Shown: positions 7,845-13,733 of the stretch, in pieces
Numbering within the stretch: position 1 is the first letter of the stretch
Layout of the letters: the number at the start of each line of letters is the position of its first letter
NCBI GenBank assembly: GCA_036563895.1
Contig: DATCLN010000025.1
Location: forward strand, 1 to 19,264
Length of the DNA stretch: 19,264 bases
Direction of reading: 5' to 3'
Source of the DNA: ZCTH02-B3 sp036563895
GTDB taxonomy: Bacteria; Bacillota; Bacilli; Paenibacillales; Paenibacillaceae
Made by a program: the position numbers and the translations under genes
The notes under the pieces: generated by a model
The model's input: the letters and a program-made list of their open reading frames with translations, nothing else
Told to the model about the DNA's origin: nothing
Databases searched by the model: none

Positions 7845-8930
7845 TCAGTTGCCAGGCAAAAATTCATTGGTAAACATCGCGTCGTAATCCAGGCCGGGCT
7901 TGAGCAGTCCGTGCTCGACCATCCACTCGCCGTAGTTCACCCACACTTCCCGTTTCTGCTCTCCCCACCGCGGGGCGTCGTCCTGATAGCGCGGGCTGAG
8001 CCACCGCTGGCTCGCCTTTACCAGTTCCTCATCCAGCTCCGGCACCGCCGCGAGGAGCAGCTCGGCCGCTTCATCCGGATGCTCGATGGCGAACCCGTAA
8101 CCTTCCGCCGCGCCTTCCACGAACGCCCGCACGATGTCCGGCTTCTCCCGGATCATTTTTTCGCTGGTGATCAAAACCGGCGTGTAATAGTCCAGCTTCT
8201 CGGTGTAATCGGTCAGGTAAACGACGTTGAGCGGGAAGCCCCGCAGCTCCGCCTCGATCCCGGTCCAGCCGTAATAGATCCAGGCGAAATCGATGTCGCG
8301 CTGCACCGCCGTGAAAAAGTCCGCGTTGCCGATGTTGATGAACTCGACCTTGTTCACGTCCGCGCCCTGTTCCTGCATGAGCGACGCGATGACCGCCTGT
8401 TCCACGGGCGAGCCCCATGCGCCGTATTTCTTGCCCTCAAAATCCTTCGGTTCCCGGATGTTCTTGTCCGCCGGGGAAGCGAAGCCGGAGGTGTTGTGCT
8501 GGATGACCGCCGCGATGGACACCACCGGAACTTCCTGCTCGCGGGCCAGCGTCACGCTTTCCTGGTAGCTGACGCCAAACTCGGCGGCGCCGCTGGCGAC
8601 CATGGCGTCCGCGCCGGTTTCCGGCGGCATTACGATTTCCACGTCGAGACCGCGCTCTTCCCAGTAGCCCTTGGCCTTGGCCACATAGAGGCCGGTGTGG
8701 TTGGTGTTCGGCGTCCAGTCAAGCACCAGCTTTACCTTTTGCAATTCCCGGGGCTTTTGCGGTTCCGCGGACTTTTGCGGTTCCGCGGACGCGTTCGCGT
8801 CCGTGCCCGCGGTTCCGGCCGTTCCGCCGTCCCCCGATCCCGTTCTTCCTCCGCAAGCCGCAAGAACCAGCAGCATGACGGCAAGCCACGCGACGGCAAA
8901 CGCCCGCGCCTTTTTCATGTCGATCCGCAT
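7845..8930 (-). CDS. thiY: ThiY-like (NMT1/THI5 family) substrate-binding lipoprotein
   Basis: 361 residues. Signal: MRIDMKKARAFAV, a hydrophobic core and lipobox LAAC with Cys26. A Gly/Thr/Ala/Ser linker ends in a tandem SAEPQK repeat. The mature domain opens with VKLVLDWTPNTNHTGLYVAK, the hallmark of ThiY/NMT1 proteins, followed by GYWEERGLDVEIV and AAEFGVSYQESV. ThiY of Bacillus halodurans binds N-formyl-4-amino-5-aminomethyl-2-methylpyrimidine, a thiamine degradation product; the same or a related pyrimidine is expected here. The ATG at 8930 has AGGGGGAG eight bases before it; the internal Met5 is a weaker choice. The gene is the first one after the TPP riboswitch. Confidence 0.94.
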   Translation of the reverse strand: MRIDMKKARAFAVAWLAVMLLVLAACGGRTGSGDGGTAGTAGTDANASAEPQKSAEPQKPRELQKVKLVLDWTPNTNHTGLYVAKAKGYWEERGLDVEIVMPPETGADAMVASGAAEFGVSYQESVTLAREQEVPVVSIAAVIQHNTSGFASPADKNIREPKDFEGKKYGAWGSPVEQAVIASLMQEQGADVNKVEFINIGNADFFTAVQRDIDFAWIYYGWTGIEAELRGFPLNVVYLTDYTEKLDYYTPVLITSEKMIREKPDIVRAFVEGAAEGYGFAIEHPDEAAELLLAAVPELDEELVKASQRWLSPRYQDDAPRWGEQKREVWVNYGEWMVEHGLLKPGLDYDAMFTNEFLPGN

Positions 8931-9030
8931 GGATTTCTCTCCCCCTGTCGTTTTGCAATCCCGTTGTTTCCATTCCTGTTTTCACGATCCTGCATGCCTG
9001 CGTTCCCGGTCATCGGCTTGTCCTTCGAAA

Positions 9031-9062
9031 CAAAAATAACCTCCTTTTCGCAACGAAGGAGG
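9031..9062 (-). terminator. Second terminator-like hairpin in the thi leader, containing a Shine-Dalgarno sequence
   Basis: On the minus strand CCTCCTT (9056-9062) pairs with AAGGAGG (9040-9046) across a nine-base loop, followed by TTATTTTTG. It lies about 65 bases past the riboswitch terminator and 100 bases before the ThiY start. It may be a backup terminator; the 3' arm is also a perfect ribosome site. Confidence 0.4.
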
Positions 9063-9127
9063 CACCCGGGGCGCCGCCTCCCCGCCGCCGGCCGCGGAAG
9101 CGGCGTCCGCGGCCGCCGCTTCCGCAT

Positions 9128-9156
9128 GCAAAAAGCCGCTTCGGCGGGAAGCGGCT
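9128..9156 (-). terminator. Riboswitch-controlled intrinsic terminator
   Basis: Minus-strand AGCCGCTTC (9148-9156) pairs with GAAGCGGCT (9134-9142) over a five-base loop, then TTTTTGC. The stem is perfect. Its 5' arm can instead pair with the 3' strand of riboswitch stem P1, which makes it the expression platform. Confidence 0.88.
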
Positions 9157-9192
9157 GAACGTCTGGTCACGTATGTCAAACGTTCACCACTT
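9149..9192 (-). promoter_or_regulatory. Antiterminator pairing of the TPP riboswitch
   Basis: Without TPP, AAGTGGTGAACGT (9180-9192) can pair with ACGTTCAGCCGCTT (9149-9162) over 13 base pairs with one bulged G and one G-T wobble. That duplex takes up both the P1 3' strand and the terminator 5' arm, so it excludes ligand-bound P1 and the terminator. Pairing was drawn by hand. Confidence 0.75.
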
Positions 9193-9276
9193 CCCTACGC
9201 TGGCATTACCCAGATCAGGTTCAAAGGGACCAAGGCGCGTGCGCCTTATCTCAGCCCTTGCGGGCGCCCCCGTGGT
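9186..9276 (-). promoter_or_regulatory. TPP riboswitch (thi box) aptamer
   Basis: The conserved blocks are all present on the minus strand: P1 ACCAC/GTGGT closing strands (9272-9276 and 9186-9190), GGGGGCGCCC, CTGAGATAAGGCGC, and the thi-box ACCTGATCTGGGTAATGCCA then GCGTAGGGAA. It should bind thiamine pyrophosphate and stop transcription of the operon when TPP is plentiful. It lies about 30 bases after the promoter start point and 255 bases before ThiY. Confidence 0.97.
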
Positions 9277-9310
9277 GTCCTCACGGTATGAAGTTGATTT
9301 TTCCTCATCT

Positions 9311-9339
9311 ACTCTACCGATCCTGTCTGGTTTTGTCAA
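9311..9339 (-). promoter_or_regulatory. Sigma-A promoter of the thiamine-precursor operon
   Basis: Minus-strand TTGACA (9334-9339) is a perfect -35, followed after exactly 17 bases by TAGAGT (9311-9316, four of six). Transcription would begin near 9304, about 30 bases before the riboswitch. Confidence 0.8.
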
Positions 9340-9473
9340 TCGCCCGTCCGTCAAACGTCCGGGCCAAGCCGGTATGGGCACAGGTGTCTGATAAACCGTT
9401 AACCGCGGAACCTGGCCGAATGGCGGGGGCCATCCGCTGTGCCCGAAGGCGCGCACATCCCGTATGATGCGGT

Positions 9474-10664
9474 ATGACCAACCCTTCCTTTCGCCGAAAA
9501 CCCAGAATTCTGCTGTTTTCGCATCTTTGCCGGCCGGACCGGATCACCGGGGCGGAGCGGTTTTTGCTGCTCGTGGCCGAAGAACTGTGCTCAAAGGCCG
9601 ACTGCGTCGTCGTGACGCCCGGCGAAGGCTTGCTGGCGTCGGAAGCGGCGGCGCGGGGCCTTGAGGCCGTTACGGCTGAGTATCCGATCTTTCCCGGACT
9701 GGCCGCGCCCCGTCCCGGCGTGCCGGAAGCAGCGGAACGCGCGGCGGAAGCCGCGCTGGGCCCCGTGATCGCCCTGCTCCGCCGGCAAGAACCGGACCTG
9801 GTCGTGCCGGTGACCTGCATCAACCCGGTTCCGGCCCTGGCCGCCAGCGCCCTGGGCATCCCGGTGGCGTGGCTGGTGACGGAGGTCATGGCCGGCGGGC
9901 CCTTCCGCGGATTGTCCGCGCGATGGATCGCCGGCCGGGCCGACCGGATCGCCGGCGTCTCGCGGGCGGCGGCGGAACCCTTTGCGGAACTTGTGCCGCC
10001 GGACCGGCTGGCGGTGCTGTATCCGGCCTGGCGGGAACCGCCGGAACTGGGGCGGCGCCGGCCGGACCTGCGCGCGCGACTCCGGGAACGGCTGGGCCTG
10101 GCGGAAACCGATGTGCTCATGCTGTTCATCGCCGCGGAGCTGTTCCCGGCCAAGGGGCTGGAACCTTTCGTGGACGCCGCCCTGAGGATGGCCCCGCGTT
10201 TTCCGCACGTCCATTTTCTCGCCGTCGGCCATCCGTCGGACCCGGCGCATTTTCGGCACTGCCTGCGCAAGGCGGACGCCGGGGGGATCGGGGACCGCTT
10301 CACCGTGGCGGGCTTTCATCCGCGGCCGGAGGAGATGTATCCCGCGGCGGACGTCGTCGTGGTGCCGAGCCTCATCCCGGAAGGCTTTGCGATGACCGCC
10401 CTGGAGGGGCTCGCCTTCGGCAAGCCGGTGGTCGCCTACCGCTCGGGGGGCCTCGCGGAAGTGCTGGAGCTGACGGGCAACGCGCCGTTCCTCGTCCCGG
10501 TCGGGGACGCCGCCGCCCTGGCGGAGCGGATGGCGGCGCTGGCCGCGGATCCCCACCTCAGACGGCGGACGGGTCGGCGGAATTTTCTCGCCGCGCGCAG
10601 GGTTTTCGGATTCGATGCGTTCCGGCGGCGGCTTTGGGCGTGGCTTGACGGAATGTTCGGGTAA
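9474..10664 (+). CDS. GT4-family glycosyltransferase (GT-B fold)
   Basis: 396 residues. The N-terminal Rossmann half (residues 10-180) starts PRILLFSHLCRPDRITGAERFL, with the glycine/acceptor loop usual in GT4 enzymes. The C-terminal half has FIAAELFPAKG (about 218-228), then VPSLIPEGFAMTALEGLAFGKPVVAY with the E-x7-E motif (Glu303, Glu311), which binds the nucleotide sugar. It transfers a sugar from a nucleotide donor to a growing glycan or protein in the cytoplasm; donor and acceptor are unknown. The ATG is the only in-frame start (a stop lies six bases before it), yet no ribosome site is visible. First of three same-strand glycosyltransferases, divergent from the thiamine operon. Confidence 0.92.
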   Translation: MTNPSFRRKPRILLFSHLCRPDRITGAERFLLLVAEELCSKADCVVVTPGEGLLASEAAARGLEAVTAEYPIFPGLAAPRPGVPEAAERAAEAALGPVIALLRRQEPDLVVPVTCINPVPALAASALGIPVAWLVTEVMAGGPFRGLSARWIAGRADRIAGVSRAAAEPFAELVPPDRLAVLYPAWREPPELGRRRPDLRARLRERLGLAETDVLMLFIAAELFPAKGLEPFVDAALRMAPRFPHVHFLAVGHPSDPAHFRHCLRKADAGGIGDRFTVAGFHPRPEEMYPAADVVVVPSLIPEGFAMTALEGLAFGKPVVAYRSGGLAEVLELTGNAPFLVPVGDAAALAERMAALAADPHLRRRTGRRNFLAARRVFGFDAFRRRLWAWLDGMFG

Positions 10665-10691
10665 GCAAACCACCTGGGAGGTCGGACCGCG

Positions 10692-11420
10692 ATGCAGCCC
10701 ACCGTTTCCATCGTCATCCCGTTTTACAACTGTCCCTACGTGGACCAGGCCATCGCGAGCGCGCTGGAGCAGACTTACGCCAACCTGGAAATCATTGTGG
10801 TGGACGACGGTTCCATGCGGCATCAGGACAAAATCGAGCCGTTCATGGACCGTATCCATTATCTGGGCAAGCAAAACGGCGGCACGGGCAGCGCGCTGAA
10901 CCACGGGTTCCGGATGGCTTCCGGCGAATATGTCGCCTGGCTCAGCTCCGACGACTGGTTCTATCCGCGCAAGATCGAGCGGCAGCTCCGTTTCATGGAG
11001 GATAACGGGTACCGGATCAGCCACACCGACTTCAACAACATGGACGCGTCCGGCGCGATTACCGCGACCCGGGCGGCGGTCAAATTCCGCACCGAACGGG
11101 AATTCATCGCTTCTTTTCTCACGTGCTGTCCGGTCAATGGCTGCACCATCATGATGCGGAAGGATCTGTTCCTCGAGCTGGGCGGCTTCGACGAGACGCT
11201 GCTGTATACCCACGATTACGATTTCTGGATTCGCGCCATTCTGGCCGGAGAGCCGTTCGCGTTTCTGGATGAACCGCTGACCTCCTACCGCTGGCACGAC
11301 GAAATGGGCACCCGGAAGCACTGGCCGCGCATCGCGGCGGAAATCGCCCTCGTCCAGGCGCGCCACGGCGCCCGGCTGCGGGAGCTGCTCGACCGTTATC
11401 TCGCCATGGGGAGAATCTGA
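10692..11420 (+). CDS. GT2-family glycosyltransferase
   Basis: 242 residues, a single GT-A domain. It opens with VSIVIPFYNCPYVDQAIASALEQTY and has EIIVVDDGS (33-41), GGTGSALNHGFRMASGEYVAWLSSDDWF with the metal-binding SSDD (85-88), and the acceptor-side YTHDYDFWIRAILAG with its catalytic-type acidic residues. No membrane segments. A GGGAGGT lies about ten bases before the ATG, and the gap from the previous gene is 27 bases, so an operon is likely. Sugar and acceptor cannot be read from the sequence. Confidence 0.94.
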   Translation: MQPTVSIVIPFYNCPYVDQAIASALEQTYANLEIIVVDDGSMRHQDKIEPFMDRIHYLGKQNGGTGSALNHGFRMASGEYVAWLSSDDWFYPRKIERQLRFMEDNGYRISHTDFNNMDASGAITATRAAVKFRTEREFIASFLTCCPVNGCTIMMRKDLFLELGGFDETLLYTHDYDFWIRAILAGEPFAFLDEPLTSYRWHDEMGTRKHWPRIAAEIALVQARHGARLRELLDRYLAMGRI

Positions 11421-11452
11421 AGGCACGGCAGGCGCAGGCCGGAGGTGATCGC

Positions 11453-12529
11453 TTGAAGATCCTGTTTCACTTTGTCATCCCGAGCGGCGGCATGGAAACG
11501 CTGAACCGTCACCGCTATTGGGCGCTGCTGGACGGCGGCGTGGACAGCGCGTTTCATTACTGTTTTCCGGGCGCGGGCCTGGGCAACGCCGCCGGAATCC
11601 CCGTCTTCGTCGGGTACGGGCCGGACGAGCTGCGCCGGGCGCTCTTCAGCGACCATTACGACGCCCTTGTCGTCACCACCGTTTTCGAGCACCTGGGGCT
11701 CGTACGGGAGCTTGGCTACCGCCAGCCGGTCGTTTTCGAGATCCAGGGCTTCGGTTCGGTGGAACGGGCAAGGGAACAAATGACGATGGCCCGGCCCTGC
11801 GTCGACCAATACGCCGACGCGGTCATGGTGCCGCCGGCGCCTCACCTGATCGGGCTGGCGAAGGAAATGTGGCCGCGCAAGCCCCTGTACACCATGCCGG
11901 TGCCCTTCGACCTGAAGCGGTTCCGCTACCGGCCGAAGGGCGCGTCCTTCCCCCCGATCGTCGCCTGGATCGGGCGGATCGAGGCGAACAAGAACTGGCG
12001 GGAATTCCTGCTGGCCGGACGCGAAATCCTCAGCCGCACCGGAAATTTGCGGCTGATGATGTTCGCGGATCTGTCGCTGGCGCCGGAGGCGGAACGCGCG
12101 GAATTTTGCCAGGCGATAAGCGGACTCGGACTCGGCCCGCATACGGAGCTTTACTCCAACGTCCGGAACCGGATGATGCCGGATTTCCTGTCCGCCGTTT
12201 CGGATTCGGGAGGCGCGCTTCTGGCGACGTCGCGGGTGGAATCGGTGCATTACGGCATCCTGGAAGCGATGGCCTGCCGCTGCCCCGTCGTCACCTCGGA
12301 TTCCGACGGGGTGCGGCAATCCGTCATCGACGGCCGGACCGGGCTGTACTACCAGCTGGGCAGTCCGGCGGAGGCGGCACGGGCGGTGCTGAGGCTGATG
12401 GAAAGTCCGGCGCTCCGGCGAAAGGTGACCGAAGAGGCCCTCCGGCATCTGGAGCGCCATTTTTCCCCGGAACGGTTCCGGACGGCCTTTCTCGCCATGC
12501 TGAAGGATCTGGGCGTGCGCGGATCCTGA
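11453..12529 (+). CDS. GT4-family glycosyltransferase with a TTG start
   Basis: 358 residues. N-terminal half starts KILFHFVIPSGGMETLNRHRYWALL. The C-terminal donor domain shows VAWIGRIEANKNWREFLLAG (about 169-188), then TSRVESVHYGILEAMACRCPVV with the E-x7-E pair Glu263/Glu271, and DSDGVRQSVIDGRTGLYY. The start is TTG at 11453, chosen because GGAGGTGATC, a full-length match to the 16S rRNA tail, lies seven bases before it and the protein's conserved first strand begins right after. It follows the GT2 gene by 32 bases and is the last gene of the plus-strand arm. Confidence 0.92.
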   Translation: MKILFHFVIPSGGMETLNRHRYWALLDGGVDSAFHYCFPGAGLGNAAGIPVFVGYGPDELRRALFSDHYDALVVTTVFEHLGLVRELGYRQPVVFEIQGFGSVERAREQMTMARPCVDQYADAVMVPPAPHLIGLAKEMWPRKPLYTMPVPFDLKRFRYRPKGASFPPIVAWIGRIEANKNWREFLLAGREILSRTGNLRLMMFADLSLAPEAERAEFCQAISGLGLGPHTELYSNVRNRMMPDFLSAVSDSGGALLATSRVESVHYGILEAMACRCPVVTSDSDGVRQSVIDGRTGLYYQLGSPAEAARAVLRLMESPALRRKVTEEALRHLERHFSPERFRTAFLAMLKDLGVRGS

Positions 12530-12682
12530 AGCAGCGGTTGTGCCCCCGGCCTTGCGCCCGCCGGCATTGCGCCGCCGCGAACGCGCTTGCCGGTATCGCG
12601 TTCCCCGGCATTGCGCCCGCCGGGAAACGCGCTTGCCGGTACGCGTTCCCCACCCTTTGCCCCCGGCCTTGCGCCCCCGGTG
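12530..12682. repeat. GC-rich nested direct repeats in the convergent spacer
   Basis: A 19-base unit (TGCCCCCGGCCTTGCGCCC) occurs at 12541-12559 and 12658-12676. Between them a 25-26-base unit beginning ACGCGCTTGCCGGTA and ending GCGTTCCCC occurs at 12580-12605 and 12627-12651, plus related GGCATTGCGCC pieces. There is no evident gene or T-tailed terminator between the two converging transcription units. Confidence 0.7.
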
Positions 12683-13486
12683 TTACGCTCCCATATAGGT
12701 CCGGCAAAACCGTTCCCGCGCTTCTGCGAAGGCGTATCCGGTGCGCACCGGCCCGCAGTCGTGCAGGCACCACGGCTCCCTCTGGCGGGGCACGACGACC
12801 TTCAAGCCCTTTTTCCGGAACTCCATGCACTGCGACGCGTCATAGAAATGCCAGCCGGGAAACAGATCCTCCCGCCAGGGCAGGTCCGCCCGCGTGGCAA
12901 GGAGAAACCCGTCCGCCGCCGCCACCTCTTCCGCCCGGATCCGTTCCGCGGACACCTCTTCCGTCCGGATCCGTTCCGCCGCCACCCCCGCCACCTGGCT
13001 CCGCTTCGCCGCCTCCTCCTTCGTCCCAATCCGATCCGCTCCCGCCTCCTCCGTCCCGGTCCCTTCCGGCCGGTCTTCCTCCCCCGGTTCCCCGAACGAA
13101 AGCAGTGCCAGGCGCCCGGTGTGGCTCTCGTACACTTTGCCGGCCAAGTCGCGGCTTTCCCACCACACGCCGCTTGGCGGAAGCGTCCGCGCCCCGATCA
13201 TGCCCACAAGGCCCACGTCCGGCCTGCTCCGGAAAAGAGCCAGCAGGTCGTGCAGAAAGCGGCGGTGGAGAATCAGCACGTCCTGGTGCAGGTACACCTT
13301 GTATTTGGCGTCGGTGCGGCGCATGCCCGCGTTGTATCCCTGTGCCATCCCTGCGGCCCCCTCCACCGGCACCAATTCCACCGCGTGGCCGTCGGGGACG
13401 TCCAGCGCACGGATGAAGGCGGCCGCCTCGGCGTAAAGTTCCGGGTCGCTGACGCAGGTGACAAACGCGATCTTTCGTTCGTTCAT
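12683..13486 (-). CDS. GT2-like glycosyltransferase (PF13712-type) with an E/A/R-rich repeat insert
   Basis: 267 residues. KIAFVTCVSDPELYAEAAAFIRAL, the acceptor loop GMAQGYNAGMRRTDAKYKVYLHQDVLI (HQD at 67-69 taking the DxD place), DVGLVGMIGAR, ADGFLLATR and GWHFYDASQCMEFRKKGLKV are in the order typical of short glycosyltransferases of the Glyco_tranf_2_5 family. Residues about 136-190 are an insert of degenerate ten-residue repeats (AERIRTEEVS, AERIRAEEVA, ADRIGTKEEA) between two core strands. The ATG at 13486 has AAAGGAG about 11 bases upstream. It is separated from the upstream GT2-methyltransferase gene by 247 bases containing an AT-rich inverted-repeat island. Confidence 0.85.
   Translation of the reverse strand: MNERKIAFVTCVSDPELYAEAAAFIRALDVPDGHAVELVPVEGAAGMAQGYNAGMRRTDAKYKVYLHQDVLILHRRFLHDLLALFRSRPDVGLVGMIGARTLPPSGVWWESRDLAGKVYESHTGRLALLSFGEPGEEDRPEGTGTEEAGADRIGTKEEAAKRSQVAGVAAERIRTEEVSAERIRAEEVAAADGFLLATRADLPWREDLFPGWHFYDASQCMEFRKKGLKVVVPRQREPWCLHDCGPVRTGYAFAEARERFCRTYMGA
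12917..13081 (-). repeat. In-frame 30-base-period repeat within the glycosyltransferase gene
   Basis: About 165 bases encode charged repeats rich in Glu, Ala and Arg. The cleanest two copies share CGGATCCGTTCCGC and CACCTCTTCCG on the plus strand; others are more decayed. The repeat keeps the frame, suggesting slippage or tandem duplication tolerated in a surface loop. Confidence 0.7.
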
Positions 13487-13555
13487 GGGCTCGAAGCTCC
13501 TTTCGGTTCCGATTCGTTCCCCCAGTGCGGGTGAAACCCCAGAGCCGGCAACAAC

Positions 13556-13732
13556 GACAAAAGTGCATTTATTTTGCCGTTTTCACGGACGATCGGGCGA
13601 AATAGCGACATTTGTGCATTTATTTTCGGGTCTGTCGAGCAAAATCGCACAAATTTTTCCAATTTAATTGTACAAAATGCACTTATTTATCAGGAAAACC
13701 TGTTTTCACGCAAAAATAAATGCACTTTTGTC
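13556..13732. repeat. AT-rich island bounded by perfect 20-bp inverted repeats
   Basis: The ends are GACAAAAGTGCATTTATTTT (13556-13575) and its exact reverse complement (13713-13732). A direct partial copy with the core GTGCATTTATTTT is at 13614-13626 and a weaker TGCACTTATTTA at 13678-13689. GTTTTCACG also occurs twice (13579-13587, 13702-13710). No coding frame is credible and no target-site duplication is visible. The base composition contrasts sharply with the GC-rich genes on both sides. It could be a miniature inverted-repeat element, a dispersed intergenic repeat or a protein-binding array. Confidence 0.75.
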
Positions 13733-13733
13733 T

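Noticed and set aside
7320..9158. A 612-residue plus-strand reading frame across the thi genes
   Set aside because: It is antisense to well-supported thiX, the thiamine-binding gene and thiY, has a low-complexity His/Arg/Pro-rich translation and no family motifs; an effect of high GC.
9591..11426. A 611-residue minus-strand frame over the first two glycosyltransferases
   Set aside because: Fully antisense to two genes with complete motifs; translation has no recognisable domain.
11518..13416. A 632-residue plus-strand frame spanning the convergent junction
   Set aside because: It overlaps the second GT4 gene out of frame, then runs antisense to the next gene, and its translation is Pro/Arg-rich noise.
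13556..13732. CRISPR array or a plasmid-type iteron origin
   Set aside because: Copies are few, in both orientations and irregularly spaced, without uniform spacers or a replication gene nearby.
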